DNA of 64,000 nucleotides from Pseudomonas sp. QS1027 (GCF_002814235.1 NZ_PHSU01000007.1:124001-188000), one strand, 5' to 3'; numbered from the stretch's first letter, positions 28,816 through 42,602 are shown. Notes: generated from the sequence alone by a model not told the origin. A program made the numbers and translations.

Positions 28816-30615
28816 CTGGTCGACGTCCGTGCCCTTGAGCACTGCCACGTAGTACGACAGCAGTTGCAGCGGGATGGTGTAGAGGATCGGCGCCAGGGTG
28901 TCGTGGATATGCGGCATGGTGATGACGTGAGTGCCTTCGGCATTGACCATCCCGGCGTGCTCATCGGCGAAGACGATCAGTTGACCACCGCGGGCGCGCA
29001 CTTCCTGCAGGTTGGATTTGAGCTTCTCCAACAATTCGTTGTTCGGCGCGACAGTCACGATCGGCATGTCGTTGTCCACCAGGGCCAACGGGCCGTGCTT
29101 CAGCTCACCCGCCGGATAGGCTTCGGCGTGGATGTAGGAGATCTCCTTGAGCTTGAGCGAACCTTCCATCGCCACCGGGTACTGCGCGCCACGACCGAGG
29201 AACAGGGTGTGGTGCTTGTCGGCAAACAGCTCGGCGATTTTCTCGACCTTGGTATCCATCGCCAGGGTCTCGCCCAGGCGGGTCGGCAGGCGACGTAGCT
29301 CTTCCACCAGCTCCGCTTCGACACCTTCGGCCAGGCTGCCACGAACCTGACCCAAGGCCAGGGTCAGCAGCAGCAGGCTCACCAGTTGGGTGGTGAAGGC
29401 CTTGGTCGACGCCACGCCGATTTCACGGCCGGCCTGGGTCAGCAGGGTCAGATCGGACTCGCGCACCAGCGAGCTGATGCTGACGTTGCAGATCGCCAGG
29501 CTGCCGAGGAAACCCAATTCCTTGGCATTGCGCAGGGCCGCCAGGGTGTCGGCGGTTTCGCCGGACTGGGAGATCGCGACGAACAGGGTGTCCGGCTGCA
29601 CCACCACCTTGCGGTAGCGGAACTCACTGGCGACTTCGACCTGACACGGAATCCCCGCCAGACCTTCGAGCCAGTACCGCGCAACCATGCCGGCGTGGTA
29701 GCTGGTGCCGCAGGCAACGATCTGCACATTGCGCACTTTGGCGAACAGCTCCGCCGCCTGCGGACCGAACGCCTGCACCAGGACCTGGTTCGGACCGAGA
29801 CGGTTTTCCAGGGTGCGCTGGACCACGGTCGGTTGCTCGTGGATTTCCTTGAGCATGAAGTGGCGGAACGCGCCCTTCTCGGCCGCTTCCGCGCCGTCGC
29901 GATACTGCACCGCTTCGCGCTCGACCTGACGACCATCAATGTCCCAGATCTGCACGCTGTCGCGATGGATCTCGGCGATATCGCCCTCTTCCAGGTACAT
30001 GAAACGGTCAGTGACCTGACGCAGCGCCAACTGGTCGGAGGCGAGGAAGTTTTCCCCCAGGCCCAGGCCGATCACCAGTGGGCTGCCACTGCGGGCGGCC
30101 AGCAGGCGATCCGGTTGCTGTGCGTTGATCACCGCCAGGCCGTAGGCGCCATGCAGCTCCTTGACCGTGGCTTTCAAGGCCTTGGTCAGGTCACCCACCT
30201 CCTTGAACTTGTGGTTCAACAGGTGGGCGATGACTTCGGTGTCGGTTTCCGAGGTAAAGACGTAGCCCAGGCCCTTGAGCTGTTCACGCAAGGCTTCGTG
30301 GTTCTCGATGATGCCGTTGTGCACCACGGCTATATCGGATCCGGAGAAATGCGGGTGGGCATTGTGTTCGCACGGCGCGCCATGGGTCGCCCAGCGGGTG
30401 TGGGCAATACCCAGGCGACCGGCCAGGGGAGCACCGGCCAGGGCCTGCTCCAACTCGCTGACCTTGCCGGTGCGACGGGTGCGCTCCAGCGTGCCGTTAT
30501 GGCTGAAAACGGCGACACCGGCGCTGTCGTAGCCGCGGTATTCCAGACGCTTCAGGCCTTCGACCAGGATGGCCGTGATATTACGTTCAGCAACTGCACC
30601 GACAATTCCACACAT
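28780..30615 (-). CDS. glmS: Glutamine--fructose-6-phosphate aminotransferase (isomerising)
   Basis: A 611-residue enzyme of full family length. MCGIVGAV gives the nucleophile Cys2 of the glutaminase domain, with the [10 protein letters not shown] and HTRWATHG blocks. Two SIS domains follow ([19 protein letters not shown]; later [20 protein letters not shown]), and the C-terminus ends SVTVE. It makes glucosamine-6-phosphate, the entry to peptidoglycan, LPS and, here, the ManNAc3NAcA branch. It lies 3 bases after glmR on the same strand, so it is probably controlled from the glmR promoter. No glmS ribozyme-like leader fits, since glmR occupies the upstream DNA. Confidence 0.97.
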   Translation of the reverse strand: MCGIVGAVAERNITAILVEGLKRLEYRGYDSAGVAVFSHNGTLERTRRTGKVSELEQALAGAPLAGRLGIAHTRWATHGAPCEHNAHPHFSGSDIAVVHNGIIENHEALREQLKGLGYVFTSETDTEVIAHLLNHKFKEVGDLTKALKATVKELHGAYGLAVINAQQPDRLLAARSGSPLVIGLGLGENFLASDQLALRQVTDRFMYLEEGDIAEIHRDSVQIWDIDGRQVEREAVQYRDGAEAAEKGAFRHFMLKEIHEQPTVVQRTLENRLGPNQVLVQAFGPQAAELFAKVRNVQIVACGTSYHAGMVARYWLEGLAGIPCQVEVASEFRYRKVVVQPDTLFVAISQSGETADTLAALRNAKELGFLGSLAICNVSISSLVRESDLTLLTQAGREIGVASTKAFTTQLVSLLLLTLALGQVRGSLAEGVEAELVEELRRLPTRLGETLAMDTKVEKIAELFADKHHTLFLGRGAQYPVAMEGSLKLKEISYIHAEAYPAGELKHGPLALVDNDMPIVTVAPNNELLEKLKSNLQEVRARGGQLIVFADEHAGMVNAEGTHVITMPHIHDTLAPILYTIPLQLLSYYVAVLKGTDVDQPRNLAKSVTVE

Positions 30616-30618
30616 GCT

Positions 30619-31401
30619 CTATTTCTCCTGGCTGGCAACCGCGCAAATGACAGTGATGCCACGGGCCTGAATCTGTTCGCGTACCTCTTTGGGCAAACGA
30701 TCATCGGTAATAAGGGTATGGATACTGCTCCAGGGCAGTTCCAGGTTGGGAATCCTGCGGCCGATCTTGTCGGACTCGACCATCACCACCACTTCCCGGG
30801 CAACTTCCGCCATCACCCGGCTCAATCCCAGCAGTTCATGGAAGGTGGTGGTGCCACGCTCCAGATCGATGCCGTCGGCGCCGATGAACAGTTGGTCGAA
30901 GTCATAGGAGCGCAGGACGCGCTCGGCGACCTGGCCCTGGAAAGACTCGGAATGCGGGTCCCAGGTGCCACCGGTCATCAGCAGCACCGGCTCGTGTTCC
31001 AGTTCGCTCAGGGCACGGGCGACATGCAGGGAGTTGGTCATCACCACCAGGCCAGGTTGCTGGCCCAGCTGCGGGAGCATCGCGGCAGTGGTGCTGCCAC
31101 TGTCGATAATGATACGCGCGTGCTCACGGATACGTCCCACGGCGGTTCGGGCAATCGCCTGCTTGTAGCGGGAAATCGCCTGGGCCGGATCGCTGAACAG
31201 TTCGTGGGGAATGGTGATCGCACCGCCGTAGCGGCGCATCAACAGGCCGTGGCTTTCCAGGGCCGCGAGGTCCTTGCGAATCGTCACCTCGGAGGTTTCG
31301 AAGCGCCTGGCCAATTCATCCACACTGACTTCGCCCTGGTCATTGAGCATGGCCAGGATATTGTGACGACGTTGTGGGGTGTTGCGTTTCGATATGGTCA
31401 C
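30619..31401 (-). CDS. glmR: DeoR-family regulator of glmS (GlmR-like)
   Basis: A 260-residue DeoR-family repressor. The N-terminal winged helix (about 7-62) contains VSVDELARRFETSEVTIRKDLAALE; the C-terminal sugar-phosphate-sensing domain has DSGSTTAAMLPQL, MTNSLHVARAL, FIGADGIDLERG and a DSDKIG-like VESDKIGRR. P. aeruginosa GlmR, in the same position before glmS, regulates it and affects cell-wall-related antibiotic tolerance. The start is a GTG with no obvious Shine-Dalgarno sequence and a predicted leader of only about 25 bases. Palindromic operators in the promoter suggest autoregulation, with an amino-sugar phosphate as plausible effector. Confidence 0.88.
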   Translation of the reverse strand: MTISKRNTPQRRHNILAMLNDQGEVSVDELARRFETSEVTIRKDLAALESHGLLMRRYGGAITIPHELFSDPAQAISRYKQAIARTAVGRIREHARIIIDSGSTTAAMLPQLGQQPGLVVMTNSLHVARALSELEHEPVLLMTGGTWDPHSESFQGQVAERVLRSYDFDQLFIGADGIDLERGTTTFHELLGLSRVMAEVAREVVVMVESDKIGRRIPNLELPWSSIHTLITDDRLPKEVREQIQARGITVICAVASQEK

Positions 31402-31403
31402 TT

Positions 31404-31461
31404 AAGTTTCGATTCGAAAGATAACAGCGGCAATAAGACCTTCGAACCGAAACTTAGTCAA
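31404..31461 (-). promoter_or_regulatory. glmR-glmS promoter with two DeoR-type operators
   Basis: On the minus strand TTGACT (31461-31456) is separated by exactly 17 bases from TCTTAT (31438-31433), a good sigma-70 promoter firing toward glmR. TTTCGGTTCGAA fills the spacer (31452-31441). A second, palindromic copy, TTTCGATTCGAAA, lies at 31407-31419, just downstream of the expected start. The two centres are about 33 bases apart, near three helical turns. This is the arrangement expected of an autorepressed promoter; that GlmR is the ligand is inferred. Confidence 0.65.
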
Positions 31462-31515
31462 GTGAAATGATCATCGCCTGTGGGTAAATCAACCTGCGCC
31501 ATCGCTGTGGATAAC

Positions 31516-32883
31516 TCAGGGCCTCTTGATCTTCACCGGCCGCTTCCAGCCTTCGATATTGCGCTGACGGGCGCGGGCTACGCCCAGTTGTCCTTCACCG
31601 ACGTTCTGGTTGATGGTCGAACCCGCCGCCGTGCTGGCGCCAGAAGAGATATCCACAGGCGCCACCAACGAGTTGTTGGAGCCAATGAAGACGTCCGCAC
31701 CCAGCACTGTCCTGTGCTTGTTCACCCCGTCGTAGTTACAGGTGATGGTACCGGCGCCGATATTCGTCCGCGCACCGACTTCAGCATCGCCGAGGTAGGT
31801 CAGATGCCCGCACTTGGCATCTTCGCCCAGGTGCGCATTCTTCAGTTCGACAAAGTTACCCACATGGGCACGGGCGTCGAGCACGCTCCCCGGACGCAGG
31901 CGCGCAAATGGACCGGCATCGCTGCCCTCGCCCATGATCGCACCGTCGATATGGCTGTTGGCCTTGATCGTCACGCCCTTGCGCAGGGTGCTGTTCCTGA
32001 TCACGCAGTTCGGGCCGATAACCACATCGTCCTCGATCACCACCTGGCCTTCGAGAATTACGTTGATATCAATCAGCACATCACGCCCGACCGTCACTTC
32101 GCCTCGCACATCGAAGCGCGCCGGATCGCGCAGGGTCACGCCCTGGGCCATCAACCGCCGCCCCGCACGCAGCTGGTAGTTACGTTCCAGCTCGGCCAAT
32201 TGCTGGCGGTCGTTGGCGCCCTGCACTTCCATCGCATCCTGGGGTTGCTCGGTGGCGACCACCAGGCCGTCACCCACCGCCATGGCAATCACATCGGTCA
32301 GGTAGTACTCGCCCTGGGCATTGTTGTTCGACAAGCGACCCATCCACTCACCCAGGCGCTTGGCCGGCACCGCGAGAATCCCGGTGTTGCCCTCGGTGAT
32401 GGCCAGTTCCGCCGCGCTGGCGTCCTTCTGTTCGACAATGGCGGCCACCTTGCCGGCGGCATCACGCACGATCCGGCCATAACCGGTCGGGTTGGCCAGC
32501 TCGACCGTCAAGAGTCCAAGCTGCTCCGGGCCCGACTGCAGCAACAGGCGGCGCAAGGTCTCGACTTCGATCAAGGGTACGTCGCCGTAGAGGATCAGCA
32601 CGGTATCGGCGCTGATGAACGGCACGGCCTGTGCCACGGCATGGCCGGTACCGAGCTGCTGGTCCTGGAGGACAAAATTCAGGTCATCGGCAGCCAGGCG
32701 CTCGCGCACCAGCTCGGCGCCATGGCCGATCACCACATGGATGCGCTGTGGATCAAGTTGTCGGGCGCTGTGGATAACATGTCCCAACATCGAATTGCCC
32801 GCGACCGGGTGCAGTACTTTAGGCAGCGAAGAGCGCATACGGGTGCCCTGACCCGCCGCAAGGATAACGATTTCGAGAGACAT
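31516..32883 (-). CDS. glmU: Bifunctional GlcNAc-1-P uridyltransferase / GlcN-1-P acetyltransferase
   Basis: A 455-residue enzyme of normal length. Residues ~1-230 are the pyrophosphorylase with [22 protein letters not shown]; residues ~250-455 are a left-handed beta-helix acetyltransferase ([30 protein letters not shown] [23 protein letters not shown]). It makes UDP-GlcNAc from glucosamine-1-phosphate, acetyl-CoA and UTP. It lies between the atp operon and glmR-glmS, 114 bases upstream of glmR on the same strand; a perfect DnaA box overlaps the downstream gap at 31506-31514. Confidence 0.97.
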   Translation of the reverse strand: MSLEIVILAAGQGTRMRSSLPKVLHPVAGNSMLGHVIHSARQLDPQRIHVVIGHGAELVRERLAADDLNFVLQDQQLGTGHAVAQAVPFISADTVLILYGDVPLIEVETLRRLLLQSGPEQLGLLTVELANPTGYGRIVRDAAGKVAAIVEQKDASAAELAITEGNTGILAVPAKRLGEWMGRLSNNNAQGEYYLTDVIAMAVGDGLVVATEQPQDAMEVQGANDRQQLAELERNYQLRAGRRLMAQGVTLRDPARFDVRGEVTVGRDVLIDINVILEGQVVIEDDVVIGPNCVIRNSTLRKGVTIKANSHIDGAIMGEGSDAGPFARLRPGSVLDARAHVGNFVELKNAHLGEDAKCGHLTYLGDAEVGARTNIGAGTITCNYDGVNKHRTVLGADVFIGSNNSLVAPVDISSGASTAAGSTINQNVGEGQLGVARARQRNIEGWKRPVKIKRP

Positions 32884-32942
32884 GACTGGCTACCAATCCT
32901 GGAGTGGTCAACGACTGTGACCGGGTAATAAACGCGGAAAAG

Positions 32943-32972
32943 AAAAAAGGGTAGCCGAGGCTACCCTTTTTA
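32943..32972. terminator. Bidirectional terminator between atpC and glmU
   Basis: AAAAGGGTAGCC at 32945-32956 pairs perfectly with GGCTACCCTTTT at 32959-32970, giving a T tract on both strands. It ends the atp transcript on the minus strand, 25 bases past the atpC stop codon. Confidence 0.92.
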
Positions 32973-32996
32973 ATCAATCACACAACAAGCGTTGGC

Positions 32997-33422
32997 TTAA
33001 CCGCCGAACTTCTTGCGGATCTGCTGGACGGTGCGCAGCTGAGCTGACGCCTCGGCCAGACGAGCGGCGGCGGAACCGTAATCGAACTCCGCGCCACGTT
33101 CATGCAGGGCCTTCTCGGCAGCCTTGACGGCTTCCTGAGCGGAGGCTTCATCCAGGTCGGCAGCACGTTGCACGGTATCGGCAAGCACCTTGACCATGTT
33201 CGGCTGAACCTCGAGGAAACCACCGGAGATGTAGAACACCTCGGCTTCCCCGCCTTGCTTGATCAGGCGGATCGGACCCGGTTTCAGATTAGTGATCAGC
33301 GGCGCGTGACCCAAGGCGATACCAAGATCACCCAGTGCACCGTGCGCAATCACCATCTCGACCAGACCGGAGAAGATTTCACCTTCCGCACTGACGATGT
33401 CGCAATGGACTGTCATAGCCAT
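32997..33422 (-). CDS. atpC: F1Fo ATP synthase epsilon subunit
   Basis: A 141-residue central-stalk subunit. The N-terminal beta-sandwich ([31 protein letters not shown]) and the C-terminal helical hairpin ([18 protein letters not shown]) are both present. Epsilon links gamma to the c-ring and can inhibit ATP hydrolysis. Last gene of the atp operon, 45 bases after atpD, followed by a strong terminator. Confidence 0.97.
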   Translation of the reverse strand: MAMTVHCDIVSAEGEIFSGLVEMVIAHGALGDLGIALGHAPLITNLKPGPIRLIKQGGEAEVFYISGGFLEVQPNMVKVLADTVQRAADLDEASAQEAVKAAEKALHERGAEFDYGSAAARLAEASAQLRTVQQIRKKFGG

Positions 33423-33467
33423 CTGATTGCCTCAACCTAAATTAGCGCCCGTTGCCGGGCGCCGGGA

Positions 33468-34871
<1,404 letters not shown>

Positions 34872-35732
34872 TTAAACCGCGGCAGCGCCGCCGACGATTT
34901 CCGAGATCTCTTGGGTGATCGCAGCCTGACGCGCCTTGTTGTAGATCAGCTGCAAATCGCTGATCAAATCACCGGCGTTGTCGGTAGCGTTCTTCATCGC
35001 GATCATCCGCGCAGCTTGTTCAGCCGCGTTGTTCTCGACCACCGCCTGGTAGACCTGCGACTCCACGTAACGCACCATCAGGCCGTCAAGCAGCTCTTTG
35101 GCGTCCGGTTCGTAGAGATAGTCCCAGTGGTGCTTGAGTTGCTGATCCGGGGTCGCCACCAGAGGAATCAACTGCTCCACTGTAGGCTGCTGGGTCATGG
35201 TGTTGATGAACTTGTTGGACACCACGGACAGGCGGTCAATACGGCCGTCCAGGTAGGCATCCAGCATCACCTTGACGCTGCCGATCAGATCGTTGATCGA
35301 CGGCTCTTCACCCAGGTGGCTGATAGCTGCGACGACGTTACCGCCGAAGTTACGGAAGAATGCCGCACCCTTGCTACCCACTACACACAGATCAATCTCG
35401 ACGCCGTTTTCGCGGTTTACCGCCATGTCCTTGACCAGGGCCTTGAACAGGTTGGTGTTCAAGCCACCGCACAGACCACGGTCACTGCTCACCACGACAT
35501 AGCCGACGCGCTTGACGGCGCGGTCGATCATGAACGGGTGGCGGTATTCCGGGTTGGCGTTGGCCAGATGCCCAATTACCTGGCGGATACGCTCCGCATA
35601 AGGACGGCTAGCAGCCATGCGCATTTGTGCCTTGCGCATTTTGCTGACCGCCACTTTTTCCATGGCGCTGGTAATCTTTTGCGTGCTTTTGATGCTCGCA
35701 ATCTTACTGCGAATCTCTTTTGCGCCTGCCAT
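34872..35732 (-). CDS. atpG: F1Fo ATP synthase gamma subunit
   Basis: A 286-residue rotor-shaft subunit. The N-terminal helix [31 protein letters not shown] and the C-terminal helix [30 protein letters not shown] form the coiled coil inside the alpha3beta3 ring; [18 protein letters not shown] is the conserved Rossmann-like block. It lies 50 bases after atpA with a strong hairpin in that gap. Confidence 0.97.
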   Translation of the reverse strand: MAGAKEIRSKIASIKSTQKITSAMEKVAVSKMRKAQMRMAASRPYAERIRQVIGHLANANPEYRHPFMIDRAVKRVGYVVVSSDRGLCGGLNTNLFKALVKDMAVNRENGVEIDLCVVGSKGAAFFRNFGGNVVAAISHLGEEPSINDLIGSVKVMLDAYLDGRIDRLSVVSNKFINTMTQQPTVEQLIPLVATPDQQLKHHWDYLYEPDAKELLDGLMVRYVESQVYQAVVENNAAEQAARMIAMKNATDNAGDLISDLQLIYNKARQAAITQEISEIVGGAAAV

Positions 35733-35753
35733 GTAACACCTATCAGGTTAGCA

Positions 35754-35777
35754 AGCGGGAGCCTCGCGGCTCCCGCT
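35754..35777 (-). repeat. Stable intercistronic hairpin between atpA and atpG
   Basis: AGCGGGAGCC (35754-35763) pairs with GGCTCCCGCT (35768-35777): a perfect 10-bp stem. In the minus-strand mRNA the loop reads GCGA, a GNRA tetraloop. There is no U tract, so it is not a terminator; mRNA stabilisation or processing between cistrons is the likely role. Confidence 0.6.
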
Positions 35778-35782
35778 GCGGC

Positions 35783-37327
35783 TTACCAGGTTTGGGTGGC
35801 CTTGAACTTCTCGATGCCAGCCTTCAGGCCAGCGTCGATCTCGTCATTGAAGTCACCCTTCACGTTGATCTTGGCCAACAAGTCGGCATGATCGCGGTTG
35901 AAGTAAGCAATCAGCGCTTGTTCGAAGCTACCGACCTTGGCGATTTCGACATCAGTCAGGAACCCACGCTCAGCGGCATACAGCGACAGCGACATGTCGG
36001 CAATCGACATTGGCGCATATTGCTTCTGCTTCATCAGCTCGGTAACGCGCTGACCGTGTTCAAGTTGCTTACGGGTCGCTTCGTCCAGGTCAGAAGCGAA
36101 CTGGGCGAATGCCGCCAGTTCACGGTACTGAGCCAGAGCGGTACGGATACCACCGGACAGCTTCTTGATGATCTTGGTCTGAGCGGCACCCCCTACGCGG
36201 GATACCGAAACACCGGCGTTCACTGCAGGACGGATCCCGGAGTTGAACATGGCCGATTCCAGGAAGATCTGACCGTCGGTGATGGAAATCACGTTGGTCG
36301 GAACGAACGCGGAAACGTCGCCAGCCTGGGTTTCGATGATCGGCAACGCGGTCAGGGAACCGGTCTTGCCAGTCACTGCGCCTTTGGTGAACTTCTCTAC
36401 GTATTCTTCCGAAACGCGGGATGCGCGCTCCAGCAGACGGGAGTGGAGATAGAACACGTCGCCTGGGTAGGCTTCACGGCCTGGTGGACGGCGCAGCAGC
36501 AGGGAAATCTGGCGGTAAGCCACTGCTTGCTTGGACAGATCGTCATAAACGATCAGCGCGTCTTCACCGCGGTCGCGGAAGTATTCGCCCATGGTGCAAC
36601 CGGAGTACGGTGCCAGGAACTGCAGCGCAGGAGATTCCGAAGCACTGGCGGCCACGATGATCGTGTTGGCCAGGGCGCCGTTTTCTTCCAGCTTGCGAAC
36701 CACGTTGGCGATGGTCGATTGTTTCTGACCGATAGCCACGTAGACGCAGAAAATGCCGCTGTCTTTCTGGTTGATGATCGCGTCGATCGCCAGAGCGGTT
36801 TTACCGATCTGACGGTCACCGATGATCAGCTCACGCTGGCCACGGCCGACCGGGATCATGGCATCGACAGCCTTGTAGCCAGTCTGTACAGGCTGGTCTA
36901 CCGACTTACGCCAGATCACGCCTGGAGCAACTTTCTCGACCGCGTCGGTCTCGGTGTTGTTCAGCGGACCTTTGCCATCAACTGGGTTACCCAGTGCGTC
37001 GACAACGCGACCCAGCAGTTCCTTACCGACCGGAACTTCGAGGATGCGGCCGGTGCACTTGGCGCTCATGCCTTCAGCCAGACTGGTGTAAGCGCCCAGT
37101 ACAACGGCACCTACGGAGTCTTGCTCGAGGTTGAGGGCCATACCGTAGACGCCGCCCGGAAACTCGATCATCTCGCCGTACATGACGTCGGCCAGACCGT
37201 GAATCCGCACGATACCGTCAGACACGCTGACGACGGTGCCTTCGTTACGGGCTTGGGAGGTCACATCGAGCTTGTCGATGCGGCCCTTGATAATTTCACT
37301 TATTTCGGAAGGATTGAGTTGCTGCAT
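35783..37327 (-). CDS. atpA: F1Fo ATP synthase alpha subunit
   Basis: A 514-residue non-catalytic nucleotide-binding subunit of normal length. The P-loop is [13 protein letters not shown], with [16 protein letters not shown] and the signature-type [17 protein letters not shown] near residue 370. It alternates with beta in the F1 head. It lies 21 bases after atpH. Confidence 0.98.
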   Translation of the reverse strand: MQQLNPSEISEIIKGRIDKLDVTSQARNEGTVVSVSDGIVRIHGLADVMYGEMIEFPGGVYGMALNLEQDSVGAVVLGAYTSLAEGMSAKCTGRILEVPVGKELLGRVVDALGNPVDGKGPLNNTETDAVEKVAPGVIWRKSVDQPVQTGYKAVDAMIPVGRGQRELIIGDRQIGKTALAIDAIINQKDSGIFCVYVAIGQKQSTIANVVRKLEENGALANTIIVAASASESPALQFLAPYSGCTMGEYFRDRGEDALIVYDDLSKQAVAYRQISLLLRRPPGREAYPGDVFYLHSRLLERASRVSEEYVEKFTKGAVTGKTGSLTALPIIETQAGDVSAFVPTNVISITDGQIFLESAMFNSGIRPAVNAGVSVSRVGGAAQTKIIKKLSGGIRTALAQYRELAAFAQFASDLDEATRKQLEHGQRVTELMKQKQYAPMSIADMSLSLYAAERGFLTDVEIAKVGSFEQALIAYFNRDHADLLAKINVKGDFNDEIDAGLKAGIEKFKATQTW

Positions 37328-37348
37328 TGCTCTGCTGCCCCTTCAAAC

Positions 37349-37885
37349 TCAAGATTTCAATGCTTCGGCCAGGCTCGCGAGTTTGCCGCGAACCGAGCCA
37401 TCGATAACCAGGTCGCCGGCGCGGATAACGACGCCACCAATCAGGGCGGCGTCCTCCGCAACTTGCAGGCGCACTTCCCGATTGAGTCGTGCACTGAGAA
37501 CCTTGGCGAGTTTGTCTTGCTGTTCTTGGTTCAATGCAAAAGCACTGGTGACTTCCACGTCTACCGATTTCTCTTGTTCGGCCTTGTACAGGTCGAACAG
37601 AGCGGCGATCTCCGGCAACAGCAGGAGACGGTCGTTTTCAGCAACGACATGGATGAAATTCTGTGCCTTGACATCGAACTTGTCGCCACACACGTCAATG
37701 AACGTGGTGGCCTTTTCTGCGCTCGTCAGTCGCGGGGCCTTGAGCACGCGCTGCATGGTGTCGTCTTCCGACACCGCTGCTGCCAGGCCGAGCATGGCTG
37801 ACCAATTGGCCAGTTGCTGGTGGGCCTGAGCGTGCTCGAAGGCCGCCTTAGCGTAAGGTCGGGCCAACGTGGTCAGTTCTGCCAT
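37349..37885 (-). CDS. atpH: F1Fo ATP synthase delta subunit
   Basis: A 178-residue peripheral-stalk subunit. The six-helix N-terminal domain starts [18 protein letters not shown], and the C-terminal part has the family block [27 protein letters not shown]. It joins the b subunits to the top of F1. It lies 12 bases after atpF. Confidence 0.96.
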   Translation of the reverse strand: MAELTTLARPYAKAAFEHAQAHQQLANWSAMLGLAAAVSEDDTMQRVLKAPRLTSAEKATTFIDVCGDKFDVKAQNFIHVVAENDRLLLLPEIAALFDLYKAEQEKSVDVEVTSAFALNQEQQDKLAKVLSARLNREVRLQVAEDAALIGGVVIRAGDLVIDGSVRGKLASLAEALKS

Positions 37886-37897
37886 GGTCGCCCTCGC

Positions 37898-38368
37898 TTA
37901 GATTTCAGTAGCCAGTTGGTTAACCAGCTCTGCGTGCGCGTTTTGATCGATTGTCTTGCCCAGGATCTTCCCGGCGCCATCGACTACCAGGCTACCCAGT
38001 TGGGTGCGCAGCGCGTCTTTGACACTGTTGAGTTCCTGTTCGATCTCGGCCAGAGCCTGAGCCTTCACACGGTCAGCTTCGACGCGAGCCTGTTCACGGG
38101 CCTCGTCGACTATCTGGTTACCGCGTTTCTTGGCTTGCTCAATGATTTCAGCTGCCTGAGCTTTCGCATCGCGCAGTTGATGACCCGCTTTCTCTTGGGC
38201 CAACTCCAGGTCGCGAGCTGCTCGGCTGGCAGCGTCCAGTCCATCCGCGATCTTCTTCTGACGTTCGTGCAGTGCCGCAATGACCGGAGGCCACACGAAC
38301 TTCATGCAAAACAGTACAAAAATGAGGAACGCAACGGACTGGCCAATCAGGGTCGCATTAATGTTCAC
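37898..38368 (-). CDS. atpF: F1Fo ATP synthase b subunit
   Basis: A 156-residue stator subunit: one N-terminal membrane helix ([26 protein letters not shown]) followed by a long charged helix for dimerisation ([24 protein letters not shown]). Normal length. It lies 58 bases after atpE. Confidence 0.97.
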   Translation of the reverse strand: MNINATLIGQSVAFLIFVLFCMKFVWPPVIAALHERQKKIADGLDAASRAARDLELAQEKAGHQLRDAKAQAAEIIEQAKKRGNQIVDEAREQARVEADRVKAQALAEIEQELNSVKDALRTQLGSLVVDGAGKILGKTIDQNAHAELVNQLATEI

Positions 38369-38426
38369 GCCAACACCTCGCTCGTTCGTTGTCCATCACA
38401 CCAATCAACTCGAAATATCCGAGTGA

Positions 38427-40114
<1,688 letters not shown>

Positions 40115-40191
40115 CACTCACGCTCCTCAAGGGTCGGCTGCCAACCATCAATAACTTGGCATAAATTGTGCCGACAAAATGCGCGCAGAGT

Positions 40192-40213
40192 ATAGGGGCG
40201 GTTCAGCCCCTAT
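40192..40213 (-). terminator. Hairpin between parB and atpI, possible terminator
   Basis: ATAGGGGC (40192-40199) and GCCCCTAT (40206-40213) form a perfect 8-bp stem with a 6-base loop about 50 bases past the parB stop codon. No T tract follows, so it may be a weak terminator or end-stabilising hairpin. The promoter of the atp operon should lie between here and 40115; no single candidate stands out. Confidence 0.4.
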
Positions 40214-40262
40214 TCAACTGCCGGGTAGTGATTTCCGACTGCACGCTACATGAGGAAATGTT

Positions 40263-41135
40263 TCAGCGGATGTGGGCGAGTACCCCTTGTAGTTCATCCA
40301 GGGAGTTATAGCGAATCACCAACTGGCCTTTTCCTTTCTGGCCATGGCGAATCTGCACCGCAGAGCCCAGCCGCTCTGCCAGGCGCTGCTCGAGGCGACT
40401 GATGTCGGGGTCGACCTTGGCCGGCTCGACAGGCTCCTGTTTGCCGCTCAGCCACTGGCGAACCAGGGCCTCGGTCTGGCGTACGGTGAGGCCACGTGCG
40501 ACAACGTGTCGCGCCCCTTCGACCTGCCGGTCATCCGGCAAACCGAGCAAGGCCCGGGCATGACCCATTTCCAGGTCGCCGTGGGACAACATGGTCTTGA
40601 TCACTTCCGGCAACGCGATCAGGCGCAGCAGGTTGGCCACGGTCACGCGGGACTTGCCCACGGCTTCGGCGACCTGTTGCTGGGTCAGCTGGAATTCCTG
40701 CTGCAAGCGCTGCAGGGCCACGGCTTCCTCGATCGGGTTGAGGTCTTCGCGCTGGATGTTCTCGATCAACGCCATGGCGATGGCGGTTTCGTCCGGCACA
40801 TCGCGGACCATGGCCGGAATGGTTTCCTGCCCGGCCTGCTGGCTGGCGCGCCAGCGGCGTTCGCCGGCAATGATTTCAAAGCGACCGCCACCGACCGGAC
40901 GTACCACGATCGGCTGCATCACGCCCTGGGCCTTGATCGACTGCGCCAGTTCTTCCAGTGCCTGGGGGTCCATGTCGCGGCGCGGCTGGTACTTGCCGCG
41001 CTGGATCAGGTCCAGCGGCAGGTGCTGCAACTCCCGTTGATCGGCCTGGACGGCCTGTTCTTCCAGCGAACTGACAGTCGGACCACTCAGCAGTGCATCC
41101 AGTCCACGTCCGAGACCTCGTTTCTTGACGGCCAT
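40263..41135 (-). CDS. parB: Chromosome partitioning protein ParB
   Basis: A 290-residue ParB/Spo0J protein. The N-terminal KKRGLGRGLDALL binds ParA; ERRWRASQQAG (GERRxRA) is the CTP-binding arginine motif; the helix-turn-helix region is LTQQQVAEAVGKSRVTVANLLRL; the last ~60 residues form the dimerisation domain. It loads as a CTP-dependent clamp at parS. Three parS sequences lie in this window (3305, 52690, 53320). It lies 9 bases after parA. Confidence 0.97.
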   Translation of the reverse strand: MAVKKRGLGRGLDALLSGPTVSSLEEQAVQADQRELQHLPLDLIQRGKYQPRRDMDPQALEELAQSIKAQGVMQPIVVRPVGGGRFEIIAGERRWRASQQAGQETIPAMVRDVPDETAIAMALIENIQREDLNPIEEAVALQRLQQEFQLTQQQVAEAVGKSRVTVANLLRLIALPEVIKTMLSHGDLEMGHARALLGLPDDRQVEGARHVVARGLTVRQTEALVRQWLSGKQEPVEPAKVDPDISRLEQRLAERLGSAVQIRHGQKGKGQLVIRYNSLDELQGVLAHIR

Positions 41136-41144
41136 GGGGATTCC

Positions 41145-41939
41145 TTAAGTTGCCGGGGCTGCGGTGCGTGAAGTGCGGCGTTGACGACGAACCATCTCGC
41201 CCGCCAGGGCCAGGTAGGCCACGGCGCCACGGGATTGTTTGTCGTAAGCCAGTGCTGGCATGCCGTAGCTCGGGGCTTCGGCCAGACGGATGTTGCGCGG
41301 GATCACGGTGTCGTACAGCTGATCACCGAAATGTTCCTTGAGCTGTGCGGAAACGTCGTTCATCAAACTCAGACGCGGGTCGTACATGGTCCGCAGCAAG
41401 CCTTCGACTTTCAGCGCCGGATTGAGCAACTCGGCGATGCGCTTGATGTTATCCACAAGGTCGCTGAGTCCTTCCAGGGCAAAGTATTCACACTGCATGG
41501 GGATAATCACCCCATCAGCGGCCACCAGTGCATTGAGGGTCAGCATCGACAGCGACGGCGGGCAGTCGATGAGGATGAAGTCGTAGTTCTCGCGAATCGG
41601 TGCCAGGGCGTTGCGCAGACGGCTTTCTTTCATCTGCATTTCCAGCAGCACCACTTCGGCCGCCGTCAGGTCGCGGTTGGCCGGCAGCAGTTGATAACCG
41701 CCGTGCTCGGAGAAGTGCATGGCCTGGGCCAGGTCGCATTCGCCGATCAGCACATCGTAGATGGAGTTTTCCAGGCCGTGCTTATCCACACCGCTACCCA
41801 TGGTGGCGTTGCCCTGTGGATCGAGGTCGATCAGCAGCACCCGACGCTTGGTGGCGACCAGGGATGCTGCGAGGTTGATGCAGGTGGTGGTCTTGCCCAC
41901 GCCACCTTTCTGGTTCGCTATCGCGAATACCTTAGCCAT
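41145..41939 (-). CDS. parA: Chromosome partitioning ATPase ParA (Soj)
   Basis: A 264-residue deviant Walker A ATPase. KVFAIANQKGGVGKTTTCINLAA is the ATP site, FILIDCPPSLSMLTLNAL the Walker B region. It positions ParB-parS complexes during origin segregation. The ATG at 41939 is chosen because the family begins AKVFAIANQKGG; the longer frame would need a TTG. It lies 18 bases after rsmG. Confidence 0.97.
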   Translation of the reverse strand: MAKVFAIANQKGGVGKTTTCINLAASLVATKRRVLLIDLDPQGNATMGSGVDKHGLENSIYDVLIGECDLAQAMHFSEHGGYQLLPANRDLTAAEVVLLEMQMKESRLRNALAPIRENYDFILIDCPPSLSMLTLNALVAADGVIIPMQCEYFALEGLSDLVDNIKRIAELLNPALKVEGLLRTMYDPRLSLMNDVSAQLKEHFGDQLYDTVIPRNIRLAEAPSYGMPALAYDKQSRGAVAYLALAGEMVRRQRRTSRTAAPAT

Positions 41940-41957
41940 TCTTGCTTGTGTTCCCAA

Positions 41958-42602
41958 TCATGCCGTGCGGCGCAGTATCAGCAGATGGCGTTGGCCTTGG
42001 CAACCGGGTACGGCCAAGGCGTGTTCGCTATCGAGGTGGAAGTCTGCCGGCAATGCTACCAGCTCATCGGCGGGATGGACGCCCTTCATTGCCAGCCAGC
42101 GTGTATCAGCGTCGCCGAGGTGGCGAGTCCAGCCGGTGAAGTTCTCCATGCTGCTGAACGCCCGGGAAATGATCCCGTTGAATGGCTGCGGCGGCTGGAA
42201 GGCTTCGACCCGGCTGTGGATAACTTGCAGGTTATCCAGTTTGAGTTCGAGTTTGACCTGGGTCAGGAAGCGGGTTTTCTTGCCGTTGCTGTCCAGGCAG
42301 GTCACTTGTGAATCGGGAAACAGGATCGCCAGGGGTATCCCCGGCATCCCACCGCCGCTGCCGACATCGAGCCAGCGGCCGTTTTCGACGAAGGACATCA
42401 CGCTCAGGCTGTCGAGCAGATGGCGCGAGACCATTTCGTCGGGATCACGTACGGCGGTGAGGTTGTAGGCCTGGTTCCATTTGATCAACAGGGCCAGGTA
42501 ACCCAGCAGCAAGGCGTGCTGGGTTTCACTCAGGTCGATGCCGAGCTGGCGGGCACCTGTGGATAACTCTTCTGCGTGTTGCGAAGTAACCAACGAACTC
42601 AA
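41958..42602 (-). CDS. rsmG: 16S rRNA (guanine-527-N7)-methyltransferase
   Basis: A 214-residue SAM-dependent methyltransferase of the RsmG/GidB family. [33 protein letters not shown] holds motif I and the acidic ribose ligand, and [21 protein letters not shown] is the family N-terminal block. It modifies G527 of 16S rRNA; loss gives low-level streptomycin resistance in other bacteria. Its start is a TTG overlapping the mnmG TGA, with GGAGC upstream. Confidence 0.95.
   Translation of the reverse strand: MSSLVTSQHAEELSTGARQLGIDLSETQHALLLGYLALLIKWNQAYNLTAVRDPDEMVSRHLLDSLSVMSFVENGRWLDVGSGGGMPGIPLAILFPDSQVTCLDSNGKKTRFLTQVKLELKLDNLQVIHSRVEAFQPPQPFNGIISRAFSSMENFTGWTRHLGDADTRWLAMKGVHPADELVALPADFHLDSEHALAVPGCQGQRHLLILRRTA

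Noticed and set aside
35783..37801. Very long antisense frames over the atp genes, glmS and gyrB
   Set aside because: These are codon-bias shadows of GC-rich housekeeping genes; none starts with a ribosome binding site or shows a family motif.
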